Shown piece by piece: positions 11,196-23,460 of a stretch of DNA of 64,000 bases. The DNA is from Boswellia sacra (taxonomy: Eukaryota > Streptophyta > Magnoliopsida > Sapindales > Burseraceae): the NCBI GenBank assembly GCA_013180625.2, contig SNVD02009150.1:303928-367927 (forward strand), in the 5' to 3' direction. How positions within the stretch are numbered: position 1 is the stretch's first letter; each line of letters begins with the position of its first letter. The notes under the pieces were generated by a model that ran no database searches, had not been told where the DNA came from, and saw only the letters and a list, made by a program, of their open reading frames with translations. Position numbers and translations under genes: made by a program.

Positions 11196-14100
11196 ATGTC
11201 ATCCGGTTCCACCAAATTTGAGGTTTCAAAATTCAACGGTTCTAATTACGTAATATGAAAGTTGAAGATACGAGCGATTCTTATAAAGGATGGATGTGCA
11301 ATTGCTTTAAACGGAAAGGAGGCAAAACCAGAAGAGATGATTGATACAGTTTTTATAGAGAAAGATGAATTGGCTATGGCAGATTTTTAACTTGCACTAG
11401 ACGAGATTGTTTTATTCAATGTATTTGGAGAAATTACAGCTAAAGGTTTGTGAGACAAACTACTGTCCATCTATGGGGGGAAATCCACATCTAATGTGAT
11501 CTCTCTAAGGAATAAGCTTTACAACCTTAAAATGGAGGAATGATCCTCTTTGCAACAACACTTGAATGAGTTTAAAGCTTGATTAGTAGATTAGCAACTA
11601 TAGATACAAATATTGATGAAAAGGAAAGAGTTACTCTACTGCTTTGCTCCTTGCTTGATTCGTGGGGTACCTTACTGATGAACATTAATAAAGATACACC
11701 TCTCACTTATGAATCTATGAAATCTTTATTGTTAACCAATGAGGCACAAAGAAAATAAAATGGCGATTCTTTAGGTGATGCAATGATGGCACAAGGTAGA
11801 CTTACTGAAATGACTGGTGGCAATAAATCTAGATCCAAGTCAAGGGCAAGAAAAGGGGAAAGTGTTCGAATTGCAAAAAATTAGGCCATATGAGAAAAGA
11901 TTATAGATTTAAAAAGGAAGAAGATTCCAAGCCTAATCTATATGCATCAGAATCAAAGAATTCTTAAGTAAATATTGTTGAAGATAAAGATTCATATAAA
12001 GAGGTAAAGGTATTTGTTCAGGAAGGTATACAATATCAATGGGTTTTAGATTCGGTTGCTTCATTCGATATGACACTACATTGACATTGGTTTCATACTT
12101 ATCGATCGAGTGGAGGAACTATTTAGATGGTTGATAATAACACATGCAAAATAGTGGGAATTGGAGATGTTGGAATAAAAATGTTTGATGGTTCTATGCA
12201 TACTATTTCTGGTATGCGACATGTATCGAATCTTTGAAAAAGCCTTTTTTCATTGGGAAAGTTTGATTAAGACAGCTTCAAGTTTTCTTAAGAAAATAGT
12301 AAAATGAAGATAGTCAAAGAAGCTCTAGTAGTTGCAAAGGGAGAACTGATAGGTTGTTTGTATCATTTGATAGGAGAAGCATTAGTTGACGAAGCTATAA
12401 TTACTAATGTTGCAACAAATTTGACATCAATTCGGCACAAACATTTAGGCCACATGAGCAAGCAAGGACTAAAGTTACTCCTTCATAGAAACTTACTACC
12501 TGGATTAAAATCTATTGATTTAGATTTTTTTTGAAGATTGTGTTAATGGAAAACATCATAGAATGAGTTTCGATTTATCCACTATTAGAAGTAAGGATAT
12601 TTTAGACTTGATACATTTTTGCATTTGGGAGGCTCCTATTACATCTATTAGAGGTGCAACGTATTTTTTTTTTCATTCATTGACGACTTCTTTACAAAAG
12701 TTTGGGTGTATATGCTCGAAAGGAAGAATAAAGCTTTTGATTGTTTTACAAAGTTTAAGGCTTTGGTGGAAAATCAAAAGGAGAAAAAGATTAAGTTTCT
12801 GAGAACCGATAATAAAGGAGAGTACATCTCATCAGAATTTAAGGAGTTTTGTAGTAAGCGTGGCATAGTGAGACATCTGATAGTTCCAAGAACCTTATAA
12901 CAAAATGGAATGGCTGAAAGGATGACCTGTACACTCATGGATCGTGCTAGAAGCATGTTAAGTTATGCTCAGCTAGAACAATGTTTTTGGTAGAGGCAGT
13001 ACACACCGTGTGTTACTTGATAAATTGTTCTCCTAGTACTACATTGAATTAAAATATTCTTGAAGAGATATGGTATAAGAAACTTGTCAATTATTCACTT
13101 CTTCGTATATTTGGTTGTGATGCTTATGTTTGGATTCCTAAAGAGCATATGACTGAGCTGGATTTGAGATCCAAAAAGTGTATTTTTCTTGGCTAAGCAA
13201 ATGGAACACAAAGGTAAAAATTGTGCCCACAAGGTTATTATTAGTCGCGATGTTGTTTTAATAAGGATTCAATGAAAAATAGAGGGTAGCCAAACTCACA
13301 AACAATAAAGAAGGTAAAATTTGAAACTTCACATGAAGTTCAAGATCAACATAACCAACAAGTTGATGAAGTAGTTGAAGATGATGATAATGATGATGAG
13401 CATGAAATAGAAGAGGTTGAAACTTAAGGAAATCAAAACCGAGCTATTAAAGATCGAAGACTCTTGATTTGGCTCAAAGTCTATGTCACCACTTATGCTT
13501 GTATCACTGAAGAGCATGAGCCTTGTTCACATCAAAAAGCCTATGAATCCAAGGATGTTGCTCAATGAGAGCAGCTATGGAAGAGGAGATGGAGGCTCTA
13601 CACAAAAGCAAAACGTGGGAATTAGTTCAATTACACACATGGAGAAAGCCTATTGGTTGCACATTGGTTTACAAGCTTAAGAAAGATGTTAATGAGAATA
13701 TTGAAAAATATAAAACTCGGTTAGTAGTAAAAGGTTATGCTAAAAAATTTGGTATTGACTTCGATGAGATTTCCTCTCTAGTTGTTTGTTTAAGTACTAT
13801 TCACACTTTATTGAGTTTGGTAGCTACACTTGATTTAGAACTTGAGCAGTTAGATGTCAAAACTACTTTCTTGCATGAGAATCTTGAAGAAAAGATTTAT
13901 ATGACTCAACTCGAAGGTTTTCTTGAACAAAACAAAAAGAATCTAGTGTGTAGGTTAAGCAAATCACTATACGGTTTAAAACACGCACCAAGGTGTTGGT
14001 ATAAGCGATTTGATTCCTTCATTTTAAGCTTATTGTGAAGCCGATTATTGCACGTACTTCTATAGTCATGGTAATGGTGACTTCATCATCTTGTTATTAT

Positions 14101-14460
14101 ATGTGGATGATATGTTAGTTGCTGGTACCAGTACAAATGGTATTAAAAACTTGAAAGCTTATTTGGCTAGTGAGTTTGACATGAAAGATTTAGGACCTCC
14201 TAGTAGGATTATTGGGATGATAGTATTAACAGACAGAAAGAATAGGAAAGTCTAGATAACTCAGAGAAGTTATGTTGAAAAAATCTTGCCGCTTCAATAT
14301 GCAAGATGCTAAACCAGTCAGTACTCCAATTCTTGTTGGTTATAAATTGTCTTTAGATCAGTCACCTAGCACCAAAGTGGAGAAGGCATATATGACTCGA
14401 GTACCATATTCATCGACAATAGGGAGCCTTATGTTTGCCACGACTTGTGCTAGACCTGGA
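11196..14460 (+). pseudogene. copia copy 2 gag-pol, many stops
   Basis: Gag starts at an ATG reading MSSGSTKFEVSKFNGSNY and soon meets stops. The zinc knuckle (about 11868-11915) reads CSNCKKLGHMRKDY, with the last cysteine lost. The protease site is DSVAS in place of DSGAS (about 12048). The integrase shows HKHLGHMSKQGLKLL of the zinc-binding part and then LRTDNKGEY. The reverse transcriptase runs MRAAMEEEMEALHKSKTWELV through to YVDDM (about 14099-14113). The copy stops within the region after the reverse transcriptase ('FATTCARPG') and jumps at about 14460 into the LTR end, so RNase H is deleted. Confidence 0.85.
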
Positions 14461-14507
14461 GGACTTTTTATCTTGTGTTTCACGTTATATTCCGCATCAA
14501 GTATTCA
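14460..14507 (+). repeat. remnant of copia 3' LTR end
   Basis: ATCTTGTGTTTCACGTTATATTC, then CGCATCA, parallels the last bases of the 10437-10941 LTR (ATCTTGTGTTTGATGTTATATTC, then AGCAACA). It marks the outer end of copy 2 after a deletion. P450 sequence resumes immediately to the right. Confidence 0.65.
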
Positions 14508-14844
14508 CAAAGGAGGACTTTTGTTACAAGCATCTCTACCCTTGATGCAAAGGTAACGTCATGGATTCTCATAACTTCTCTGGCGTACTCATGCGAAGAA
14601 ACAATAATGGTAGAAATATCGCCAAGTTGTAGGGGCATGATGGGTCCATTCTACTTGGCCAAGTCTGTTAGTCGATGATGAGGTGGAGTGCCAACAAGTT
14701 GTTGCAAATTTCCAATTAGAGGTAATTTCCATGGCCCTGGAGGTAAATTTGATTCATTGGGTTTTGATCTCTTTCCAATTTCAGCACCATGAACAGAAAG
14801 GGAAGAAAGGTGAAAAGGATTGGGGAGAAGAGTACGAGCTCCAT
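14507..14844 (-). pseudogene. cytochrome P450 (CYP71-type) N-terminal exon part
   Basis: From an ATG at 14844 the minus strand gives [20 protein letters not shown], a hydrophobic ER anchor. After a frameshift comes the proline hinge [19 protein letters not shown], then HHRLTDLAK, an in-frame stop at 14651-14653, and GPIMPLQLGDISTIIVSS, then EYAREVMRIHDVTFASR. This is the canonical start of a CYP71-clan enzyme. The sequence ends where copia begins. The continuation is at 8396-8800, with roughly 70 codons (the WRQLRK C-helix region) missing between the two. The hydrophobic anchor and hinge fix the start. Confidence 0.85.
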
Positions 14845-16200
14845 GAGAAAGTTCGCATATAGTGATGATTAGACTCTGATTCTAATTACCAATATATAGA
14901 TTTTTCTGTACTAAGGATTAGCCAGAGGCCTCTCATATTTTATTCCAGGAAATGTTTTTAGTTACATAATTGAATAAAGTTTATACCCTTGCAGGGCAGG
15001 AGAAAGTCAGATCAAAAGCAATAATGCAATTACTTTTTAACATTTTACTGTACCTAGTTCTAGGGCTACGTTTAATTTGGAGACTTATTTATATTAAAAC
15101 ATAAAACAGAAACTTGACCTTTTTAGCTTATTTCCACATATATAATTATCCATCGTCATCACCACCAATGTTCTAAGCATTTTTATAGTAAAAATTAGTT
15201 AATTTGCTGCACGTTTGATTTTTTTTTTTAATTAGTGAGTCTCAAAAAAAAATTATCACCATCGTTTTTCCAGATACTTGAATAAAATATCATATCAATA
15301 CATTAGATTTCATCTTCTACTTGGCAAACCTGACAAAATATTATGTTATTTAACATAAAGAATAAAACACTATAATATCACTTATAAACAAAACATTATG
15401 TTATTGTTTTGTCGAATTGAATAAGAACTAAAATTGTGTGAAAAATGAGTATGTTGAAAAGGAAGACATTTTCATGTGATTATGTTTAACTTGATTGACT
15501 TTTGAAGATCGCTTACAATTTGTTAAAGAACCCCGAAAAACTTGGCCATCTTAGTTTACTTCAACACTTTTAGTTACTTCAGCACGTACTGTTGACGCCC
15601 ATTTATATAAGATATTTTAGGAATATATATAATCAGGATGAGCGAAGCAATATATTAATTCCAAGAAGTTAATTTAATTATTATTGCTCCCTTCTTTTAA
15701 TTTATTGTTGACTAAATTTAAGCATCGGCTTATTTTTCAAATGGGACCCTTTGTTTTAGTCCCTTCTTTCAATTGGTTCTATTAATTAATTACCCTATAT
15801 AAATATTTGAATATTTTTCTCTATTAATTGATGGATTAGCTAGAGGCCACTAAATTTTAATCCATATATATATATCTTTCCAGGGCCTCAGAAAGTCAAA
15901 TCAAAAGCAATAATTCAATGATATTTAATCCACCAGTATCCGCTATATAATTTCTACTCGCTCATCTTTTTCTTAATATTTTATTTTAATGATTTGATAA
16001 TACAAACTATATTTAATTCGTGAACACTGAACTTAAGTATCACGATTAGTTGATCTTTTTGAATGATTCCTCAGCACTGTTGGTTCTAAAACTAGCTTAG
16101 ATTATATTCAAATGATTGCTCAACGTTGGTTTTCTCACAAAGCTTACAAAGTAAAATACTTGTATCTACAAAAACGGATGACTTCGATAGAGTAATTAAT
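14845..16200. other. intergenic, with a ~115-bp direct repeat
   Basis: There is no gene. Two diverged copies of one segment are visible, at about 14915-15035 and 15815-15925. Both contain GATTAGC-AGAGGCC, then a CCAGG/GCAGGGC block, then AGAAAGTCA-ATCAAAAGCAATAAT. They may be a local duplication of the region upstream of the P450. Confidence 0.5.
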
Positions 16201-16202
16201 AT

Positions 16203-16843
16203 TGTTATCCCTAACGTTTGGACGAAGTAACATTCTCCCTTCAATTTTCGATAAAGTAACATAAAGACCCCTAATTTTCAAATATCATTAGTCTATCTAT
16301 TAAACGTATTATAGAAAGATAATTTTACCTTTATTTATATTATAAGATTTATTTATTTATTTATAAGATTTATTTATTTATTTCTTTTTATAATAGAGGA
16401 AAATTTTAAAACATTAATTTTTATTTACAAACTATTTTTTTTTAAAAAATGGTTTATTGATAAACCATTTTCTTTTTAATTTTATTTTAAAAAATATAAA
16501 TTAAAAAAAATAAAAATTAGAAAGAAAACCAGATAGACTACCATTTTTATTTATTTACAAACCATTTTTTTAATTTTTATTTTAAAAAAATCACTTTTTA
16601 CAAACCATCTATACAAACAATTTTTTATAAAATTTTAAAAAATATGAATTTTTCGAGTCCTATTGGTGTTTTTAAAATTTATCTCCTTTATGAAGAGAAA
16701 TAAATAAAAAATCTTATAATATAAATAAGGGTAAAATTATCGTCTCGCAATATATTTAATGGATGGATTAACGGTATTTGAAAATTAAAGGCCTGTACGT
16801 TACTTTGCCGAAGGTTGGAGGGAGAGTGTTACTTCGGTAGTTA
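16203..16843. mobile_element. foldback MITE with ~110-bp inverted repeats
   Basis: The left arm, from GAAGTAACATTCTCCCTTC to GATAATTTTACC and on into TTATATTATAAGAT, is matched in reverse complement by the right arm at about 16705-16830. The match covers some 110-150 bp with scattered differences. The middle is A/T-rich and contains smaller inverted repeats (AAACCATTTT). There is no coding capacity. Neither the exact ends nor a target duplication could be fixed, so the superfamily is open. Confidence 0.65.
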
Positions 16844-17330
16844 TTGTTGAAGTTAAATATATATAAAAATCTTTATTTATTTGTTTAAATTTTCAGGGTA
16901 AGTGGTTTGTAACATGATATAAGCATTAAAAAGTTAAGTAATATGTTGTGTTTTCATTACCGATTACATATTAAAGTTTTTTTATTTAATTGAAATAAGA
17001 AAATCACTTAAATTGTTACAATAGTACCACTTAATAAATAATTTTAAAAAATAATGGTGTAAATTTATTTTAACGTTTAATTTAATTTTCTACATAAAAT
17101 TTTATCATTTTCAAGGTTAATAAATGACCCTTTAAGATAGCGCATCCTCCGCCCCCTTCAACCATTTTCGTTCAATCACATTTAACATTTATTTTTTCCC
17201 TTTTCTCATTACCCAACTATTACAAATAAGTTATAAGCATGGTCCGTTAAGCTCACGAATCAAAGATCAAATTGAGTTCATGATCTTTTTGCTTCTCTTG
17301 GTTCTTGTAAGGAATCCCACAACAACAATT

Positions 17331-18064
17331 TGCCAGATTAGAAAAATAAAAATTAGATAACTCCATTGCATCAAAACACATAAAACTTAAGGCAAAATTT
17401 GAAGCAAAACATACTGGTCTTAAACTTGTCCTAAATCATAATTACTCAAAAGTCTAAACATTGAGAGAGAGATCTCTGTGCTTAATAATCAGACTTTCTA
17501 TAGTATATCAAAAAATCTCCGAATCACCTTAGAAGCAATTATTAGCAAGTATGGATATGTAACATAAACTCGAAATAAAATAAGAGTAAGATACCCACCT
17601 CACTATGATGCTTTTGCAGCCAATTATGGTAACATGAATTCTAAAATAGATTAGTCACTATACAAATGGTAGTTAAAATTTTTTTTGAGAATTGACAGAT
17701 TTACGATGGCTCGTTCGATCATTTCTATTGCACATCTAGTTAAAACATATAAAGTTTATAGAAAAGATCAAACTTAAGTGCATAGAAATGACAAAGAAAT
17801 ATACATAAAACATAATCAACGCCACAACTAAAAAAGACATGTCAGCAGTTGGAAATAAACTTCAGGTCAAGTTTCTAGTTTTGTCAACTTAAGTGCATAG
17901 AAATGAGAAAGAAATATACATGAAAAATAATCAACACCACACCTAAACAAGGCATGTTAGTTGGTTTCCCAACAACAAACTTAAGGTCAAGTTTCTGATT
18001 TTGTCAACAGGTTAAAAATTGTTACAATATGTGTAGACTAACATGTTTAATATTATACACAATT
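17331..18064. repeat. dispersed segment copy A (~0.7 kb)
   Basis: This segment is colinear with 20986-21601. Shared blocks include ATAAAACT-AAGGCAAAATTTGAA, CCTAAATCATAATTA, CACCTCACTA-GATG-TTTTG-AGCCA, and CTAACATGTTTAATATTATAC. It looks like part of an unidentified repeat or of a duplicated intergenic stretch. I see no coding frame in it. Confidence 0.65.
17771..18005. repeat. two tandem ~115-120-bp units in copy A
   Basis: AACTTAAGTGCATAGAAATGA starts a unit at 17771 and again at 17886, and each unit ends with the TTTCT-TTTTGTCAA block. The related segment at 20986-21601 has a single unit, so this is a local expansion. Confidence 0.75.
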
Positions 18065-18204
18065 CAAATAAGTTAAATCCATTGATGTAACTTACATACC
18101 CAAATATAGATTAAAACACTTAAGACATTGGGTAATGCTTATTTAGATTAATGAAATCAATCTCTTTACGATATATCTAAATATATCTAATATCTTTACA
18201 ACAT

Positions 18205-18205
18205 G

Positions 18206-18270
<65 letters not shown>

Positions 18271-18271
18271 A
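18205..18271. repeat. (CA)n(TA)n microsatellite
   Basis: An uninterrupted CA run is followed directly by TA repeats. A compound dinucleotide microsatellite of this kind is likely to vary in length between individuals. Confidence 0.95.
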
Positions 18272-18819
18272 AACAACTCTTTAGTTTAGTTTTTTACAAG
18301 CTATCTCAAAATCAACACCAATTAGACTAATGAGGCTGATGTTTCTAAGCTCAAATATATTTTTAAAGGCATATCAGGTACACAATAACTCATTGAATTG
18401 CAAATAAATAAATTCCATGTAGACTTAATGACATGCGACATTAATTTTGATTCTTTCTACATGCAACCATGAGCTTTAGATGGAAATCATGCTTCTATAA
18501 AAAAACATTTCTTATGATACTTTTGATTATTTAATAATGGAGAGGTAGCAATATGATGGAAATAACTTTTAGATAGATCATAATATTGTTATGAGTTTGA
18601 TTGCTCTTTAAATTTAAGAACAAATTTGTATAAGACTACTTAGAAGTATTTATAACCTTTTGAATGTTAGAAGAGCACAACAGATAAAAATCTTTTTTGA
18701 ATTATATTTTCTTGTAACCCTTAGAAATGAATGCTTTCTTTCATTTTCCTAGTTATGATTTGATTTTCTACCATGGACTACCTGATTTCTTATCTCTTGA
18801 TTCATAGCTTTTAATTTCA

Positions 18820-19480
18820 TTTGGAAGAATAAAATTCCTCGAAGAATTCAAGCCTTTTGTCGACGATAGCTTAAGGGAAAATTAATACTCAGGATAAGAT
18901 TCAAAAGAGGAATCCATCATCATGTCTTTCACCCTCATGGTGTGTTATGTGCAGGAAAGAAGAGGAGGCTCCCAATCATCTTTTTCTTGCTGCAAGGCTC
19001 TGGCATCAACTGTTCATTGAGCTTAAGCTTTGCTGGGTGATTCCAGGAAGATGTAACAGGGTGTTTGAGGAGATTCCTTTCATGGGCTGGAAAAAGAGGA
19101 AGACAAAAGCAATTTGGAACTATGCAGTTGCAGCCATCTTTTGGGTTCTTTCGCAAGAGAGGAATAAAAGGATTTCCAAGAAAGAGACAGAAGCAAATAA
19201 GGCTAAGTTGTGGGATGAAATTCATTTCTTTTCTTCTCTATAGGCATCAATCTCTAAGGAATTCAAAGATTTTAGTTCCTTTTTCATTCATTTTAATTGG
19301 GAAGGAGTGTTGGGGGGGAATGATTCCTAGAGTACTTCCTTATTGTTTTCAAAAGATCGAATTTCTAGAGTTCTTCCTCGCTGTTTTTGGAAGATGGAAT
19401 TGTTCCTCGTCTACTGTTTTGCCACCTATTATTTCTTATGTTGAATAAATTGTTAGTATGTCTATCAAAAAAAAAAAAAT
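18820..19480 (+). mobile_element. 5'-truncated LINE (L1-type) with poly(A) tail
   Basis: The 3' end of a LINE ORF2 is recognisable by its zinc-binding tail (zf-RVT): FIWKNKIPRRIQAFCRR, a stop, then WCVMCRKEEEAPNHLFL, with the last zinc ligand changed. WVLSQERNKRISKKE and LWDEIHFFSSL, the typical C-terminus, follow. A short 3' region ends in a run of A at about 19467-19479. The reverse transcriptase core and endonuclease are absent, as expected after incomplete target-primed reverse transcription. No clear target duplication was found. Confidence 0.8.
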
Positions 19481-19518
19481 AGTTGCTATATAGAGATTCC
19501 AATAGATGTATTTTTTAG

Positions 19519-19720
19519 GAGCAATGCTAGGTATACAATCAAGTTATATAACCTCACTCATACAACCTGATATGGCACAAATTCACTGGGTGGATAAAAA
19601 TAAAAAATGAATTAACTAATTTTTAATAAATAAAATAGGACCCACACATCCAATAGATTTATACCATGTCAGGTTGCATGGGTTAGGTTGTACAACTTGG
19701 TTGTATATCTAGTATTGTTG
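19519..19720. mobile_element. 202-bp MITE with ~75-bp inverted repeats
   Basis: The ends GAGCAATGCTAGGTATAC and GTATATCTAGTATTGTTG begin inverted repeats of about 75 bp (ACAACCTGATATGG pairs with CCATGTCAGGTTG further in). The flanks ATTTTTTAG (19510-19518) and ATTTTTTAA (19721-19729) look like a 9-bp target duplication with one change, or 8 bp exact, which would fit a Mutator-like or hAT-like element. It codes for nothing. Confidence 0.8.
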
Positions 19721-19729
19721 ATTTTTTAA

Positions 19730-20985
19730 TGGCCCATCAAAGTTAATTCTCTAATCACAAATAAAAGTTTTAAATAATATGATAGTTTCATTTGTATATA
19801 CACTTAGAATAACATTTGCTGCATTCAGATTTTGCTTTATAACGATCCTTTTTTTTTTTTCTTTAACCTGGAAATCTAATCCTATAATAAGAAAATTTTG
19901 GGAAAATAGTTTAAAGCTAGAATTCAAGTGGACTAAGACCCTAAAAATGTATAGCTACCTAATAATTGAAAATAATACAAAACATGGTGTCAAACCACAA
20001 ACACATTGACCCTAAACAAGAATAATGATGTAGCAACAAAAACTAAGTATTGAGTCATATACATTTAAAAATAAGTTAGCTAAGAAAAAAATCGTTTACC
20101 GATGATTAACAAAGTCAACTCTGTATTGTTAGTAGTTCAAGTTCATCTACTATTTTTGAAATCTTCAAAGATTCACAAGTCTTTGTCATTTTGGCTACGT
20201 TTCCAACTTCAGGTCATATACTATATCAACAAACTTCAAATGTTCAGAAGTTTGTCATTTTTACGATGTTTCCAACCTCAAAGTCCGATGCTGGGCTTCT
20301 CACAAGACCATTAAGCATCTATTTTAGGAATTACAGGAAAAAGAATAGAAATAAAATTTCTAATCAATACAAAATAACAAAAGGAAAGTTAGACATGATA
20401 ATCGGTCAAGTTAGGTTCTATATGAAACGAAGACTACTGGAGCACGTGAAGCCAAGTTATAAGAACATATCATTGATCCAATGGCAAATAAAGTCTTGAA
20501 TTTTGAATTGACTTTTTTATTTTTATTTTTAGTAATTTATTGGTAAAAATAAGATGACAAATAAAGCTTATAATTCCAAATCTCTCAAACTTTGGCATTG
20601 AAAAGGAATTAATCAATCTCACAAGGGAAAATGAAAATGCACCTCCATTTGGCACACACATGCATGCACACACCAATAGATAGAAGCAAAAGAATAAAAC
20701 TTACATGAAGAGCTCCTAAAAGAACTTAAGGTTGACCTCCTTGATTTTTCTTTTCAACAAAGAACACAACATAAGTATAAAGCACATAAAAAACATAGAC
20801 TACCATAATGTAAATGACATATGAAAAATTACAGGAAATACCAAAAGAGATATGTAGATGAAATAATAAGAATTACATCTCTGAAAGATGTGCATATCTA
20901 AAACAAAACACTTGCCTAAGTATCAAGTAAAAATAAGGGAATCACAAAATAAAAGATGGATAGCAACTTGAAAATGCATCAAGAA
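19730..20985. other. no gene recognised
   Basis: AT-rich. A roughly 80-bp block ending in TTTGTCATTTT-GCTACGTTTCC is repeated once in imperfect tandem (about 20150-20275). The reading frames present are short and of low complexity. Confidence 0.4.
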
Positions 20986-21601
20986 TTCGCAGGATCAAAA
21001 AAATAAAAATCAAATAAATTGATTTTATCAAAACATATAAAACTGAAGGCAAAATTTGAAAGCAAGATATACTTGGCCCTAAATCATAATTAATATTACT
21101 AAAAATGTAGGCATTTAAAGAGACATCTTTATGCTCAATAATCAAACTTTCCATAGCATATCAAGAAATCTCCAATTACACTAGAAACAATTATTAGAAA
21201 GTGTAGATATGTACATCAACTTGAAAGTAATAATAGCATAGGATGCCACCTCACTACGATGTTTTTGTAGCCAGCAGTGAATATGAGGTTTTGAACAAAT
21301 TAGTCACTACACAAATGATAGTTAAAAAATTTTCGGGTGAAAGATTTGTAGTGACTCGCAAAATTATTTCCAGAAGTGCATTTGGCTAGAGCATATTAAG
21401 TTAATAGAAAAGATAAAACTTGAGGGCAAAGAAATGACAAAGAAAAATAAATGAAACATAATCAACACCACGCCTAAAAACAACATATTAGGAATTGGTT
21501 TCCTAAGATTAAACTTAAGGTTGAGTTTCTAGTTTTATCAACAAGTTAAAAATTATTGTGAACATGTACACTAACATGTTTAATATTATACACAAAATTT
21601 A
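20986..21601. repeat. dispersed segment copy B (~0.6 kb)
   Basis: This is the colinear counterpart of 17331-18064, with one copy of the unit that is duplicated there. The divergence is considerable (many substitutions and small indels), so the duplication is old. Confidence 0.65.
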
Positions 21602-23460
21602 TTTCAAGAATAAAAAGTGAACAAGTGGACAGGTAAATCCCCAAGTTTAATACCATTTGGATATCAAAATTTTATGGACTTAAGAAGTGGTCTTGCTGCA
21701 TTATGACGGAGAACCGTCACTCACATCATATCAGTAACTACACAAATAAGGGTAAGTTTTACCAAGTGTCCACAATTAATGCCTATTGAATGTAAAAGAC
21801 AAATATATAAATTTGTATTCATAAGTAATAAGCACAGAAAATCAATTTATACTCCAAAAAAAAAAAACAATACAGCTAAACATCTTTAGTAGCTTCATGA
21901 ACTCATTAACATAAAAAATAAAAAGAGAAAGAATTTATAGGAAAAAGCTTAAAGAGAGCCACATAATAGTAATTTTAAGTTCCAACACATTTATTAGGAA
22001 ATATGTTCATTTTTTCAACAATTTTCAATGAGAAAGAAATGTGATCATCTTTTAGAAAAGTAGAAGATGATATGTCCTTCAAAATTTTAACAATAATAGA
22101 TAGACTAGACTTCTCACACTTCTTAATGATGAAGTTCTTCTTTCCTTCAAAATATTGTCAACTATATCTATTATGCAGGAAAATCTATAGAATGTTAATA
22201 GAGAACAACAATGATAAAGAAAAAAAAAAAACTAATTTTAGTCAAAACAGACCAAGTAGCTAGCCTAGGTTGGTCGATCTAGACCTAATAATAGCTAACA
22301 TTTGCAAATGAAAAATAAATAAATTAATAAATCTATGCAAATAAGTATGGTGTTACCTCTGATCATATTAATATAGCTACTAAAAGTACAAATTGGAAAA
22401 ACTTAAATGATATTTTTAATAACTTAAAGCAAAATTTAACCATACAAGAACTTTCTACATCGAGTAATAAAGCTTTGTTGAACTCTTCAATCTTTTCAAA
22501 TCGAGCTACATAAGAAACATGCATTCCTTTCTATAAACCAAATATTAAATATGATTAGCAAATAAGTGAACACAAAAACTTGGATGCTATATACCGAAGC
22601 TTTATTTAACATATTAAATATATCAGCAGCATATGATTACAATATTATTCAATGTTCAAATGGAATCAGCAATGCAATTTGTATCAACATTCACATGCGA
22701 ATAATAAATCCATAGCCAACATGTCACACCCCAAAACTCCAAAGCCTTAAGGCATAATTTCTTACATATAAGCAGAGACATAACCATAAAGGTGAAATAT
22801 TTTTAAGTTCAAAATAACTTCTTATTTTAGGCACATCTCCCATTTAACAAAAGTTTTTTAAAGGATGTCAAGAGTATCAAATATTCTGTGGCACTTTACA
22901 CTATGTATAGCATTTCGTGGTCACCATAAAACCTTAAGAGATGGCCCCTATGCATGAAGCCCAACACCTCGACTCATTATTCAATATTGTCTGCTTTGGA
23001 CATAAAGTTTTTCAGCGTTTTGTTGTTAGGTTTGGAAACCCAAAAGACCTCCAATAGCTTAAGAAGCTCATAAGGTATTTAACATCTCTTCACATATCCT
23101 TCTCAAGTGATGTGGGATATTACATGTGCTTATCTTAGAATTTTAGCTTGCAAGTGTGGCTTAACTAGATCAGCTTATAATATGCTTCTAATAGGATGCC
23201 TCGATGGTGGAAGAGTTGTACAAGTACTTTTTTTTTTTTTTGTTTCAACTACGATATTTACATTGTTACAACTTAAGTGTATTTCAAAATTTTCAGTAAT
23301 ATAATTATATATTCTTACATGGTGCTTTTTGAAGAAATGCATTGGTTGGGTTTTGCTTGACAACTTAATCACTGCTTTGATTAAGAGTTGTATGCTTCTT
23401 CTTTTTTTTTTTTTTTTGTCATTATAATGCCATTGGAGCTTGGTGTGATTGCAGAATGCA
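21602..23460. other. no gene; degenerate dispersed repeat near 22920-23125
   Basis: Nothing coding was found. The stretch around 22970-23125 (CAATATTGTCTGCTTTGGAC, then GGAAACCCAAAAGACCTC, then GATGTGGGATATTACA) resembles a short repeat I know to be widespread in plant genomes, often within short LTR-like elements. The similarity is by memory only. The last bases before 23461 flank the large CACTA unit. Confidence 0.4.
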
